Of a DNA stretch of 64,000 nt, positions 42,191-54,379 are shown piece by piece. The stretch covers positions 124,001 through 188,000 of the forward strand of contig JARGSG010000193.1 in NCBI GenBank assembly GCA_030374805.1, written 5' to 3'. Numbering within the stretch: the first letter of the stretch is position 1; each line of letters starts with the position of its first letter. The stretch comes from Gracilaria gracilis (taxonomy: Eukaryota; Rhodophyta; Florideophyceae; Gracilariales; Gracilariaceae). A program made the translations under genes and the position numbers. The notes under the pieces were generated by a model that was not told the DNA's origin, did not search any database, and was given only the letters and a program-made list of their open reading frames with translations.

Positions 42191-42778
42191 CCGTTTACCC
42201 ACCCCAGAAATAACTACTGTAATGCGTACAACGTGTAAACATTTCATACATATCCAAGACGAAGCTGACCAATTTGATGTAGGAGTCAGATTAGACTTAC
42301 GATTTTTGACATTCTCCGGGACATTTTCCAGTGCAATCCAGACAGCTGGATCGAGGAGGCGCCTCCAGTTCACGACCCATACGAGGGTGCTCACCGCTCG
42401 CAAATTGCATTCGGAGCAAATGCAAGCGACGGCAAAAAACTCTACGCTACTGCGATGGGCATTGGTTCGGCTTTGGCTGTAAAAAGAGGGTGGGACGATG
42501 ATGTGTTGTTCCGTAACCCGGCAGGAGGTCAACGCAAGCAAAGGCCAAAACTTGAAAACGTTACTGACTCCTACATCAGAACGGTCTGCAATCCCGCATT
42601 CTACAGCACCGTACTATTTTGATGTAGATATTTCTTCTATGCAATCCGAACAGCTCGTGACTCTTCATAAGAACTGTTCATGACCTTTCATAAACTTAGA
42701 CGTCCCATACTGTAGGTCGTTGTTAGGACTTCATTACGAACATTAGAACTAATGTTGACGCCATACCAATAGCAAAAA
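42191..42778. other. MULE upstream region
   Basis: It contains a 122-codon minus ORF that is not supported. It may include the 5' end of the MULE; no long TIR was recognised. Confidence 0.3.
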
Positions 42779-45188
42779 TTGCCTCTCATGGAAAACGCAA
42801 CAGTCGTGTACCTTGACACCTTTCGAGACGGGCAACCATCATTGTATGAAGCAGAAAGCGTTTTATCAGCGCTGGAAGATAAGAAGTCAGCCCAATCCGA
42901 GATCCAGAAAGTACTCTATAAAGTGTTCAGAAATCCGGAGCACCTTATTTGCCAAAACAGTTTTGTGGCATGCTTACGATCGTTGTCTTACTCCCCACCT
43001 CCTCCGCTTGAGAAATTGGTTTCAATGTGCTCTGCTTTATGCTCACGTTGCTGTAAATTGAAAAATGTTTCAAGTTTTTTAACGGAAGAAAACCATTTAT
43101 CGAAAAAATGCAATCGTTGGCGTCGTACAAAACTATTCACAGCCCAACACAATACAATTTTACTGAAAGAAGATTGGCTTGGTTTTGTAGAAGAAAAGGA
43201 CATCATCGCCTCGCTGGAACTGTCTTTGACCGCGTGCAAGGTTTTAGGATACCAGTTTGAATGTCACATTCTGGTCATGACGAGTATTGGTCTTCGAAGC
43301 AAACTAGAAGCTCTCATTCTAAGGGCGTTGGAAAAAATTTTTGGTTTGACTCAAGTTGTTCACAGCAAAACATCCAAACTTTTTCACTACGTACGTAGTC
43401 AAAGGCAAAAAGGAGGCAATGAACAAGTCATGAAGTTGAACCCAAGCTTAAAACGTCGAACAAGGGCCACGAAAAAGGTCTACAAATGCAATGGCTGTAT
43501 AAGCTTTTCGGACGAGGCAGATGGAAGCACGTATGTATCTCTGAACCATGATCATATTCATTCCAAGGTAACGCAAAAAGCGCGCTTAACCGAATCACAG
43601 ACCCAACAAGTAGAATCACTAGCAAGCCAAGGATTCGTACCATTTCAGATTCTGATGCATCTTCGAACCACAACACCTGCAACACATTTATCTTCTTACA
43701 TTCCGTACCATACTGTTTATAACAGTTGGGCTAGGTTTGTCTCAAAAAAATGCCGACAAGATGACGATTTCTTTGCTTCCGCTCGAAAGTATTTTAATGA
43801 TGCTCAGAACCTCGAACTTCTGTTCGAGAAAGCATCGCCATCTGCGTTAGGATTTGTGACAGCTTTGGCAGACAAAATTGTGAGCATATATAGAGTCATA
43901 GAAGCGTTTATGGATTCTACATTCAAAACTAATTCACAGTCAATGGAGCTTTTTGGAGTTTTAGCTTCTGTGAATGGGGTTGGTGTTCCTTTCGCCTACA
44001 TGATTCTCGCACCACATCCTAATGGGGAGAAAAGGTACGAGAAGAAAGTCATTACAGAATTTCTTTTTTCATTGAAGAAACGCTTACCAATGTTGCAGCC
44101 TCTTTTCATATTCTCAGACAAGGACTCCTCTCAGATGGGTGCAATTCAAACTGTGTTTGGCATATATCCATCAATATGTTTGTGACATATGCAACGAGCA
44201 ATCAAACGAAAACTTTCAGAGCTAAGGTCAAGGGCAAAAGGAATTTTCTCGGAACGAATAGAATCCAATTTGCTCATGAAGATCAAAGATCACTACACTG
44301 CCCATCACTTCTTCGGAATTCAGAGTCTGGACGTTGTTGAGGCGAAGAAAAAAATGTCAAACAGACATTGAAGATCTATGTTCCAGTTTTCTTCTTTCGG
44401 CTGCAAACTATCCCGGTAGATATGTCCCTTCTGATTTTGAGAAAAGGATTGAAAAACATCAACTTTTATTGCAGCAATACCTTCTCCAAAATTGGTACGA
44501 CGACTATACATTCATGTGTTGGGGTAGGAGAAACATTAATATAATTCCATTTGAAAAAACAACGATGTTTGCCGAATCTCACTGGTCGGTACTGAAGAAC
44601 TCGTACTTCCGAAACTACAACTGACCCCGCATGGATTTTGTCATGTTCATACTAGACACAAGGTTTACTGTCAAGTTAATGCATGACTACAGTGGCCTGC
44701 TTTCTGGCAGCTACAAACCATTATGGAGGGCAGATTTTGTAAAGGACTGGAAGTCGTTCAAAAAAAAGGCAATACACAGCTCGAATCTCTTTGCAAAAAA
44801 GCAGGGATGCAAATCTCCAACATTTCGACAGAACAGATTCTTCATTTGCAAACATGTAGTAAACGGACGCCCTGTACCACGTTACGAACAGATTATTGGT
44901 TCAAGGAAGCCTCCATTCTGTTCTACCGACCCTTGTCGCCATGGCGATATTCCGCTTTTCATTGAAGAACAGCCGGCGGTAATAACTGCCAAATATGAAG
45001 CTACAACCACACTCCTGCTCTTTGAACCAGAAGACAGCGGCAGTGCAGAATATTTTTTTGATGTCGAAGTGGATGGGAAGGATATTCTCGAACGACTCAA
45101 GTGGACAGAGCTACATGTAACGGAATTGATAGCAAGCAGGTCCATTGAACAATACCAGGCCCTAAAAAGATCCCTTCGTTCTCACTAA
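42779..45188 (+). pseudogene. MULE (Mutator-like) transposase, broken
   Basis: N-terminal region with paired Cys and a FAR1/WRKY-like zinc-binding stretch (YKCNGCISF, LNHDHIHS). The MULE DDE domain has AFMDSTFKTNSQSMELFGV (first Asp) and LFIFSDKDSSQMGAIQTVF (second Asp). Breaks: TGA at 44183-44185 where a Trp is expected (CL-W-HMQR), a +1 shift in an A-run near 44350, and TGA at 44622-44624. Beyond lie AESHWSVLKNSYF and a SWIM-like zinc motif (FRQNRFFICKHVV), ending at 45188. The best-fitting relatives are MULE proteins with a C-terminal SWIM domain. It is non-functional as it stands. Confidence 0.82.
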
Positions 45189-45455
45189 GTGTACCAAGGC
45201 AAAGTTAAAAGTACCTTGAGTGCAAAAAGAAGGAGAACGACATGGGGCGACAGGGAGGTTCTTTTCCTAAAGTAAACTCTCGTTGTCGGTGTCTGTCCGT
45301 TTTTCGGTTCCGCTTACAGTGAAAGAAAGCGCATTGGCCTCCCACTGATGGTCGCTATCACCTGAGGGCATAAAATGATCCGCATGACTCAAGTAGAGAG
45401 GCGGAGTGCTCCACACTGGCTGTGTAATATTACAAATCAACCTCCTCTTTGCCAG

Positions 45456-45936
45456 TGAATACGCAACCTTAAAAAAGATCGAAGCCTTTTACGGCAATAT
45501 TGGTGGTTTCCTGCTCTCCGATGTCATCGAAATCGTCGTGACGTGCATGAAAAAGATCTAGTAGTTTCGGCTTGTCCTGCTACTCGAACGTGGAAAACAG
45601 TGGGGCTCGCTGAACAGCAGAATTTTGGTCAGATTCCTTCGGTTCATCAAAATTTCTACCGGTATGCAATTTCAGTAAGGTCCTTGCCTTCATCAAACAC
45701 ACCAATACGTCTTCAGATATCTTCTGCGATGGCTTCGTATCTCCCATTATGACAATTACTTGAGTCCCTGCGTCACGACACACAGCAATGACGTCCCACA
45801 CTTCCTCACGCGCTGCGCCAAACATACCAGCTATGCCAAAAATGGTAAGATAACTCTCATACGAAGCGAACTGGGAGGTGTCTTTAAATTCATATTCTCC
45901 AAAACCAGGGCCGTCTGCTCGCACTGAAGCAGCCAA
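45456..45936 (-). pseudogene. Fragment of a SERCA-type P-IIA Ca2+-ATPase gene
   Basis: The reading matches the region joining nucleotide-binding and phosphorylation domains of endoplasmic-reticulum Ca2+-ATPases: FKDTSQFASYESYLTIFGIA, GMFGAAREEVWDVIAVCRDA, VIVIMGDTK (canonical ITGDNK), TGRNFDE, SDQNSAVQRAPLFS. A TAG at 45580 precedes more diluted similarity (DKPKLLDLFHARHD). The conserved GDNK Asn is Thr, and the stretch after it is shortened. It is uninterrupted by introns and lies 0.3 kb beyond the MULE transposase, so it may be a captured or retro-copied gene piece. Confidence 0.7.
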
Positions 45937-46338
45937 GAAGATAACGCATTCTTGATCCTATGCAAGACGGCGTCAAGAACGGCGACAAGCTATTCGTTTG
46001 GGTTGGAGCCCATGGAACAGTGCCAGACACAGTGTGATGCTTTTTTGCTGAACTCAGCAAGGAGGGCCATTAATGAAGGTAGTCAGACTCCGAGTCATAG
46101 AAGCGTTCATGAATACACTGTCTGAAAACTACATTGTTTGAAGCACATGCGCTCATCTCAGTCATTCCGTGAAGATCCATGTGCGCACCATGCAGAAGGA
46201 TTGGCAGCAGTAGTCTCGAGGGGCTGGGGCAGGAGAGCCACACCAATCGTTGGTGAAACAATGGGTCGTGTTGAACGTAGTATGCCGTCGTTCATCCATA
46301 GTAGTTGCATGGTTCGTCATGGTCATGATTCGTTCCAC

Positions 46339-46860
46339 TCAGGGACACTGCGAGGCAGCGTCCGCGCCCGAGCGCTGCCTGCCCTCTAGCACGCCGCTCT
46401 GCCGCTGCTCCAGCCGGCGCTGCATGCGAGTGGAGCAGTACAACATCTTCTGCGCGCGAAGCTGCAGCGTCAATATACGTTCCTCGATCGCCTGCAGCTC
46501 GCCTTCCTTTTTGCCTTCCCCGCTCACCTGCGCACGCATCACGCCCTCGTCCGTGGCGCTGGCCACGGCGGCGGCAACAACGCCATTGGCGCCGCTCTCC
46601 CCGACGTCGCTGCGAGCGCTGCCATTACTGGCGCACGGCGCCGAGAGCGCATCATTGACCTCCGGTGCAAAGGGGTTAAAGGGAAGGTCCCCTACAGACT
46701 GATTGAAGGCTCGCTTCTTCTTCCTAGCAGCACGATACGACTTGAGATGTCTTTCGAAATAGCATCCAGCAAAAAAAGAAAGCGGTAGCAACTTGCTTGG
46801 TACCAAGGGTACTACCCTTAGGGTATGTGTGGCGTTGGCACGACGAATATCAATGAACAT
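46339..46860 (-). CDS. Hypothetical ORF, 173 residues
   Basis: High-GC ORF with a basic N-terminal patch (RAARKKKRAFNQS), an Ala/Ser-rich middle and a C-terminal helix (AIEERILTLQLRAQKMLY). Not recognised; it could be a gag-like or host-derived fragment. Base composition differs strongly from the flanking AT-rich DNA. Confidence 0.3.
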   Translation of the reverse strand: MFIDIRRANATHTLRVVPLVPSKLLPLSFFAGCYFERHLKSYRAARKKKRAFNQSVGDLPFNPFAPEVNDALSAPCASNGSARSDVGESGANGVVAAAVASATDEGVMRAQVSGEGKKEGELQAIEERILTLQLRAQKMLYCSTRMQRRLEQRQSGVLEGRQRSGADAASQCP

Positions 46861-47540
46861 TCAGAGTGGCGCCGGCGATCACGACGATAACGGCGTCTGT
46901 GCGTTTGTAGGGCAAAAGCATAAAGATGGTTGAGATTTGACTCTGCAAAACTGTAAAAACACAGTCTGAAAATGTGGTGTACTGCAAAGAGTGCAGTAAC
47001 ACTGCGTCAAGCTCTCGCTTTGACGGACGGCCCCCTACTGGGCTGTGAAGCCAAAGTCTGTGCTTCTCACAGAAGCAGTCTGCCACCCGGCCTGCTTGTT
47101 GGCTGGATGTAAGAGGTTCTGCCGATTCTACTGGCGCAAAAGTGCCTGTGGTTGAGGGCTGCCGTGAAGCGGACTCTCGGTGTGTGCGTTGGGTGCGATT
47201 CGGGGTTGTATAATAAATGATGATTGATAGATAGTCTTCTTTATTGTCCATTTAGTATCAGATGGACTACCTAAGTACTGGTTATCAGTCTATGTTGTAG
47301 CGGTCTGTAGTTTCAAGACAGTGCAATTCAGATTAGACCATTTCTCTGTAAACAACCATTCAAGGTCAACAAGGTTGATCACAAACAGTGAAATGCTATA
47401 CCCCGTCACTGTCAACTCCCGACACTCCAGACTTTTTCTTTTCGCAAGGAAAACTCACATACTGTCTACATCCATTCGGGTGCCTTCAACCCAACGAGTA
47501 GGCTTCAAAGAAATTCTATTGGAAGTCATTAATTTTTAAA
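46861..47540. other. Probable 3' portion of the Copia remnant, unresolved
   Basis: It follows the Copia RNase H end in minus orientation. It may include a 3' LTR, which I could not delimit. Confidence 0.3.
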
Positions 47541-47575
47541 TTGGATGCGTATCACCAACCAAGCCTTTCGTCAGT
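47541..47575 (-). pseudogene. Copia RNase H, C-terminal end
   Basis: Reads LTKGLVGDTHPI and then a stop. It joins to 52990-53368 when LTR-3 and one copy of the TCAGT duplication are removed. Confidence 0.7.
47571..47575 (+). repeat. Target-site duplication of LTR-3 (left)
   Basis: TCAGT, repeated at 52985-52989 immediately outside the right LTR. Confidence 0.9.
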
Positions 47576-47924
47576 TGTTGACTAGTTACAGGTCGGTGGT
47601 GGGAGCAGCAAACACGATGGGCACACCTTTCGCTTTTGGCTTGCTTGCCTTGCTTCAGGTTACCGCTACCAGGTTGGCAGCGGCTTTTATAGAGATGTGC
47701 CCGGGTGGTAACACCCTAACATTAATGATGATGTCATATTCGAACATCAGAATGCCGCATATGCGCACAAAATTATACTACATGGGACGCATTTCCCACG
47801 CGGGAAAACTGATTCTATTTAACCCTGCTGCGTCAGGTAACCTGACTCAGGTTATTGTGAAGGTGAGCTTTGATATTTCATCAACAACTCTTCTCTTCAA
47901 GGTGACGTTGCTGCGTGCACAACA
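47576..47924 (-). repeat. 3' LTR of LTR-3
   Basis: 349 bp; starts TGTTGACTAG and ends GTGCACAACA on the plus strand. Confidence 0.93.
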
Positions 47925-47953
47925 GCGCCCCACAAACTTATCATTGAGTTTGG

Positions 47954-50900
47954 TCAAAGTGTAGCAGCAATGTTACGTTGCTTTGGGGTTCCTGTAGTAA
48001 CAATATCTTGCAAGTATTCTTGAAGAAGAACGGGGACATCATTACGTAGAGATTCATATGATACCCAATCCATTTCATCGGAAGTGAAACCTTTCCATTT
48101 GACCATCAACTCTACTATGCCGTTTCGGCGACGAATGGCCTCAAAACTCTCAATCATCAGCAGTTCCCCGGCTTGATAAGCCAGATGGTTTGTCAATTCT
48201 TCCGTTACTTCAAAATCTCGATTTCGGAAGAACTTCAAACGGCGACCATGACAGGATTCCGTCTTGTTAGTGATCAAATCACGAATGGCAAATACATAGT
48301 TTGATTGACAATCAACTACCCGATACGGTCCTGTCCACCGAAGGGATGGCTTGCGTCCTCTCTCCCTGTGTAAAAGACCCCGCAGAACGTAGTCTCCTTC
48401 TCCAAAATTGATCGTTCTCATATTCGTCTTTTGATTATGCGCATCAATAGCTGCCTGACGTTTCTTTGTCGCCTGGTCCGAAAAATTCTTATGCATATTT
48501 TCCAGTGAGACCTGCAATTGTTCCACATGCAACCGTTGTCTGCAACGAGCTTCTTCCGTTGAAAACACTTTTGTGGACTTCCCAGCGTTCCATTTGATGC
48601 TTAGAAGTGGAGTATCTTGCGGTAGGCCCGTGAACGCTGTAAGGGGACAGCGTTTTCCAAGACGATCAAGGGTAGTGTTGTTGAGGACTGACTGTACTAT
48701 CGGCAGTACACTTGGCCAGCACCGCTGTGGAAGCTGGAACTCAGAAAGTAGAGCCCGAGTGGCCCTCAGCAGTTCGCGGCAAACAACTTCTACTGTCCCG
48801 TTTGACCATGGACAGTAAGCCAATGTAAAATGATGAGAAGACTTCAAGCTTTCTTTCATTGCCTTGACGAGTTCGTTCTTGAAATGGCTGCCTCTGTCAG
48901 AGACCCATGTCCCTACCACGCCAAAAGCTGCAAACCAACCGGTCAGTGCTTCTGCTACGACTTCTGCTGTAGTTTCTTTCGCCTTGCAAAGCCAAACATA
49001 TCCACTATGATCGTCTTTCAAGATGAGAACATAGCAATAGTCGTCTTCTCCCTTTGACATATAGCAGAAATCAAAGTGCAGGAGTTGGTTAGGCCGATCT
49101 GCATGGAGAGCTTTGCCCAGAGGGCGAGGGACAACTGCTCCACTCGCGGTGCACAAACAGTGGATGCAGGATCGTACGAAGGCTTCGACGTCTGCTGTCA
49201 TTCCTTTCCAGAAGAAATGTCCTCTCAGTGTTGTGCGCGTTACGGACCAACTCCGATGTCCCGCTCTTCCACAGTGTGCGGCGATCATCAATCGCAACTT
49301 CATCATTCTGTTTTCTTCAGGAATCCACAGTACGCCTCTGTTGTCTATGATCCCACCTTCCGCTTTCTTAAAAGCAGATGGCGGGTCTGCTTTGGCACAG
49401 TCCTGAAATTTCATGATGTCTGTGAGGTGAGGCCAGTCCAACTTTGAGTCCAGACCTGGAGTGATAGGAGCTAGCATTAATGTCTTCAAACTGCGCACAG
49501 CCCTAGCGATCAGACCCCGGCTTGGTTTCACCGCCCAGCGCGTCAGCATGTCGGCCCATACGTTTCAGTCAACTGGCAGGTGTTCGATAAAGTACCGAAA
49601 TCCACCGAGTTTGATGGCCCAACGGGTCAATTTGCTTGCAGTGTGGCGACCAATGCTGGGATTTCTTCCGTAGGAATCGTACAAATACACAAGATTTGCG
49701 TGATCCGTAAAGATAGAAACCTCATGTCCCAATACCAGGTAGTCCAGCCGACACATGGACTCAACAATCGCAAAACCTTCCTTTTCAGGAACGCTCCAAT
49801 TCATAGACGCGCCTCTGAATGCACCAGATAGAAAACAGAGAGGCGAATGGTCCTGATCTTCCATTTCCCTACGACGTTGTGAATTCGGGACTTGTGTCAG
49901 TATGGCCGCCCAGTGAGTGTCTGAGGCATCCGTAAACAAACACAGTGAGTGATCAGGCTTGGGATACGCTAGTGTAACAGAATCAGCGAGTTGAGATTTG
50001 ATAGTTTCGAACGAAACATCATGTACAGCGCCCCACGAGCTGGTAATGGGAACGCGGCGTACTGCCTGCTTCGTGCGCTTGCCGACCTTCTTATAGGCGT
50101 CTTCCATTAGGTAGTGCAGTGGGGCCACAACCTCGGAATAGGCTGGAATAGAGGTCCTCATCCAGTTAGTCGCACAGAGAAGCTGCTGCAATTCTGCCGC
50201 ATTCGAGGGTTTCTTCATCTGTAAGAGAGAGTCCAAGTTCCTTGGACTGTACCTTACTCCATCCTTGGATACAGTTCTTCCGCAAAAGTTTACCTGTCTG
50301 GCGAACAGGTTCGATTTCTCTGCGTGCACCTTGAGCCCAACTTCACGACACACATGCAGAAAGTTCTTCAAGTTCTGTAGTAGCTCTGATTCGCTTGCGG
50401 CGTAGAATAAGAAATCGTCTAGCCACTGCAACATCTTTGCTACTCGCCCTTCAAACTTCTTTTGCAAAACTGCTTGAAAATGGTTGCCTGAATCGCTTCC
50501 ACCTTGTAGCAAGCGACGGGAAGAATATACACCGATTGGTGTCTGGATCGACATGAATTCTTGAGATTCATTCGATAAGGGCACTTGCCAATGACCGTGC
50601 GCAAGATCAATGTTTGCAAAACAGCAACTATCAGAAATGTCCTGTAGCTTTGACTCCAAATGCGGCATTGGCGACTGAATTGGAATAGTTCTAGCATTGG
50701 GACCTCTCAAATCTACCGTGAAACGAAGCTTCGTTGAGCCAGGTTTGGGAACAGCGAGTGCAGGGCTTGCCCATCTGGCTGACGGGTTTTTGTAGATTGC
50801 CCCTACAGACTCCAGTTCACGGATTGTTTGTATAATGAAATCTCTCTGCTGCGGCGCGTATCGCCGTTGTGGAGATCGGTACGGCCTAGCGTTGGGAATT

Positions 50901-52561
50901 GAAGTGATTGTAAGTGGTGGCACGTTGGCGGGAGGGTCAGGTCAAAGCTTAATCCGAAAAACATCTCGATACCCATTCAGTATTGAGAGTAACTGATCTG
51001 CACCACTGTCGGAAATGCCTTGCTTCCTGGCATTTTTGACAATTGATCGAAACGCGACTCTAATGGATTCATCCGAATCGTTCCCAATGCCTGCCGCGAT
51101 ACCTTCAGGCAGCTCAATGGGATCGTCGTCTATACTTTGATACGACATACCACTGTACTGTGCCTTACGGAGCTTGACAGCTTCGGGATCAATATCTCCA
51201 ATATGCTTGTCATGTACGTGGGGACGGACAATCTCCAAGTGTTCGTCCAAATTGAAATCAATGGCATTCAAGAAAGGTCTACCAAGGAACACTTCGTTCA
51301 TATCATCGTTCACAACGACGAAATGTACGCCACGAAGACGCACGGGAATATTTGATCCAGGCAAAAATAAGGTGATAGATGCAACGATAGATTTTGACGC
51401 AGTACACTGTAAACCGAGTCCAAATGCTCCTTCTAACGGAAGAGGCTTGTCGAAATGCTTCACTGTCGCTGTGCAGGACGGGACAGCCTTGACAAGCTCT
51501 TCATAAAGTCCGTTAGAGATTGCGCTACAATCTGCACCGAAATCTCCGAGTGCGACTGCACGAACGTGGTCTTCGATGGTTACAATATACCGCCCTCCAT
51601 TATCCTTATCTGAATCCTGCACGGCTACCGCGAAAGTCTTCAAGGCTTTCTTGGCCTTGAAATAATTATCCAAGAGTTTCTGGCGCTCCTCTGGTGTCGT
51701 CTTTGGACATTCCTTCACCAGATGGTTCCCATTACAGTTGGGGTTTAGACATTTCACATCTTTGGCAAAGGATGTCTTGTTTGATACCAAGCCAGGTCCT
51801 CCGGAAGCTGATTTACGTGCGCCAGAGTTTTTCCAAACACTTTCTGAGCGCTTAGGCCGGACATTGCGGGCAGTAGTTTCGTCCCGTTCACTACGCTCTC
51901 CACGCGAACGTTTGCCTGAAAGACCAAGACGAGATCGTGCAACTTCGTTCTGGGCCACATCTGCTGCAAGAGCAGATGCTTCTCGTCGAAAGAGTTTGAT
52001 GTCCCCTTTTTCGGTCTTAGACTACAACGTTCGCTTCATGCGCACGCGCTCACGTAGTAGGGGCGGTTCCAACTTCCCTTCCATTCGATCAATCAAGAAA
52101 TTGGCCTTATCCACATCATTCAGATTCTCGGAAGCGTTGTTCTGATCTAAAGACTTGATCACATCGATGACAAACATGACGACTCCACCAGCTGGATCGT
52201 CTTTACATAGCTTATATTGAACGGTACTCAAGGCAGATCGAATTCGTTCAGACAGATCCCGTGGTGCTTCTGCCAAGGCAGAATGAAACCAAGCTTGAAC
52301 CATCTCCGGCGTTGCATCTTCTACAGTAGCCGCACCTTCAATATCTCTCATCATGCAGAGTGCCTGTAGGGTACTGCTTTCCATGCAATCCCGGATCGGT
52401 GCGATTGGTATTTTCTCGGCTTCGGCTCTGGTCCGGTTAACATCCGCGCACTTTTCTTTGTACGCCCCATAGTCAGTTTCGAACTTGATGAGCTGAGGCT
52501 GTGTAACAGAAACCAGGCGGGGCGGGCTGATAAAAGCAATAACTCCATAGTTAGAAGCCAT
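47954..52561 (-). pseudogene. LTR-3 gag-pol polyprotein, three in-frame stops
   Basis: From ATG 52561, one frame of about 1535 codons. Gag core; TAG at 52022; zinc knuckle CLNPNCNGNHLVKEC; protease site ALGDFGADCSAIS (Phe where Thr/Ser is usual); TGA at 50942. RT: FANIDLAHGHWQVPL, MLQWLDDFLFYA; RNase H: CLFTDASDTHWAAIL; TGA at 49565. Integrase: HHCC zinc region (SCIHCLC), DDE in LHFDFCYM, WVSDRGSHFKNEL and GTVEVVCREL. A C-terminal chromodomain (LMVKWKGFTSDEMDWVSYESL) is typical of chromoviruses and would steer insertion to marked chromatin. The stops make it defective. Confidence 0.9.
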
Positions 52562-52634
52562 AACGATAGTGGAACTCTGTAGCCAACACCACACCTCAAC
52601 CTGAACGTTGCTCTTCTAGATGATCAAAGCGCTT

Positions 52635-52984
52635 TGTTGACTAGTTACAGGTCGATGGTGGGAGCAGCAAACACGATGGGCACACCTTTCGCTTTTGGCT
52701 TGCTTGTCTTGCTTCAGGTTACCGCTACCAGGTTGGCAGCGGCTTTTATAGAGATGTGCCCGGATGGTAACACCCCTAACATTAATGATGATGTCATATT
52801 CGAACATCAGAATGCCGAATATGCGCACAAAATTATACTGCATGGGACGCGTTTCCCACGCGGCAAAACTGATTCTATTTAACCCTGCTGCATCAGGTAA
52901 CCTGACTCAGGTTATTGTGAAGGTGAGCTTTGATATTTCATCAACAACTCTTCTCTTCAAGGTGACGTTGCTGCGTGCACAACA
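52635..52984 (-). repeat. 5' LTR of LTR-3
   Basis: 350 bp, about 97% identical to the other LTR. Confidence 0.93.
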
Positions 52985-52989
52985 TCAGT
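52985..52989 (+). repeat. Target-site duplication of LTR-3 (right)
   Basis: TCAGT. Confidence 0.9.
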
Positions 52990-53368
52990 CCGTCGCCGAC
53001 ATTCTGGTCTCCAGAGATCCATGCCAAATACCTGAGCTCCCCACGATTGTGGCTCTTCTTCAAGGCCAGGACATCAATCTGTAGCCTCTTTTCAAGAGTA
53101 GATCTACATTTTGCGACAACATTGAAAACCATGCGGGAGTCTACGTATGCGTCCAGTGATACTTCTTGACCCAAAATTTCCTCCAGCATTGCATTAGCAA
53201 CATACGCCTGGTCAAAACCATAGACCAACGCGTGAAATTCTGCTGCCATAACAGAACGAGCCCTTCGTTTGAACTTGGAACTCCCGTAATGGATGATGTT
53301 GGCACGGTTGTTGCCATCAGTTAAAAGTAGAACAAAGCCGAGTTGTGACTTGAGCTTTTCGGCGTTGC
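52990..53368 (-). pseudogene. Copia RNase H, main part
   Basis: Reads QLGFVLLLTDGNNRANIIHY (first Asp), SVMAAEFHALVYGFDQAY (Glu), VDSRMVFNVVAK (Asp) and YLAWISGDQNVGDGL. It is cut on the right by the Gypsy-2 LTR and on the left by LTR-3. The rest of the element presumably continues beyond 64000. Confidence 0.85.
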
Positions 53369-53528
53369 TGAAGGACAACACTCCTTGGAGGCGATTTGAG
53401 GTACTTAGTTAATTTCCGCATCATGCGTTAGTAGATATATATGAGCTACACCGTTATTAGCGTGTGGCCTCGCTGAGGTAATTTCCACACATGTACACGT
53501 GGATTGCAAGGCTCGAGGCGCCGCTTAG
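53369..53528 (+). repeat. 5' LTR of Gypsy-2 (part confirmed by pairing)
   Basis: Starts TGAAGGACAACACTC. Only the first 160 bp can be compared with the 3' LTR. The LTR probably continues several hundred bases, to somewhere before gag at 54380. Confidence 0.9.
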
Positions 53529-54379
53529 CGGGTGTGACTAGCACACGTGTAGCACGGATATGCTGGAGGCAGTGCACCCAGTATTGCCGTATTTACTCAG
53601 ATATTTTATAGATTATTTTGCCCGGCGCACCCACTGTCAGTGGTGCGCCGAGCTCAGTACTTAGAGGGTTGAGCATCGCTCCCCCAAGTAAATTGCCCCT
53701 TGCCAAGCAAGGGCTTCTGGCTCTAACTATCACGCCTTCGCGGACTGTTCACCTCCAAGTGGAGTGACGACCGCGTTGTTCACGTATAGTTACCCACCCT
53801 TGTGGCGCTCAGAGTATAACCACTATTTGTGTGTCTCGTTCCGACCTATTGTCGTATACTCGCCCCTGTATTGGGTTTGCTTTACTCTCTCTTTTTCCCC
53901 CACTCTGGTGGTTTGCTTTCTTCCCTTTTTGGGTTTGCCTTTTTGCCCTGTTCGCAGTGGCCCGTTTCCGACACCTTGTTGTTGCCGTGCTACTCTCTTT
54001 CGAGGACTCATCTCGTGACCGTGTGAACACGTGGATCTCTACCGACTACTAACCAGCCTCACGCTCCGACGCTTGTCGTGGTGGTTTGACCTCGGATTTA
54101 CCCCCGGCTTAGCTGTGTCATTCCCGGAGTGCTCCGTTCGCTGTGCTGCCCTGTCGAGGGGAAGATTCCGAACGTCCTCGTGAGCTTGCGCTTTTCTCGC
54201 CAAAGGCGTTGCTCCACAAGTGGTCTCCCGACTTAGAAGCTTTTAGTTTTTGTCGGAAGATTCACTCGTGAATTCACTCGTTGCGAGGTCAGTCCTTTTG
54301 CCCTTGTCTCCATTAGGAAGTTCACTGAAAGTCCCAGCCAATTGGCTGTCGATTATCCCGTTGTACGGTTGTTCTGGTC
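53529..54379 (+). other. Rest of the 5' LTR and leader of Gypsy-2
   Basis: Contains a hairpin-capable GGCGCACCCACTG/CAGTGGTGCGCC repeat (about 53623-53650), suggestive of an LTR RNA structure, and a long pyrimidine-rich tract (53880-53960). The LTR end and primer-binding site could not be fixed. Confidence 0.5.

Larger units (their letters stand above)
47576..52984 (-). mobile_element. LTR-3: chromodomain Gypsy retrotransposon, full length
   Basis: 5409 bp, bounded by LTRs 47576-47924 and 52635-52984 with TGTTG/CAACA ends and a TCAGT duplication. It has a single long gag-pol frame on the minus strand. LTRs differ at about nine bases and one indel (about 97% identity). It is inserted in a Copia RNase H. 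A purine tract (GTGGGGCGC on the minus strand) adjoins the 3' LTR. Confidence 0.93.

Noticed and set aside
44183..44624. TGA as selenocysteine or reassigned Trp
   Set aside because: Stops occur with frameshifts, at varied residues, and TGA still ends intact ORFs such as Harbinger-1 transposase and the DIRS-B genes.
47545..47964. ORFs of 139 and 106 codons in the LTR-3 LTRs
   Set aside because: They lie in LTR sequence and differ by a frameshift between the two copies.
53764..54052. Hydrophobic ORFs in the Gypsy-2 leader
   Set aside because: Result from a pyrimidine-rich tract; several overlapping frames look equally open.
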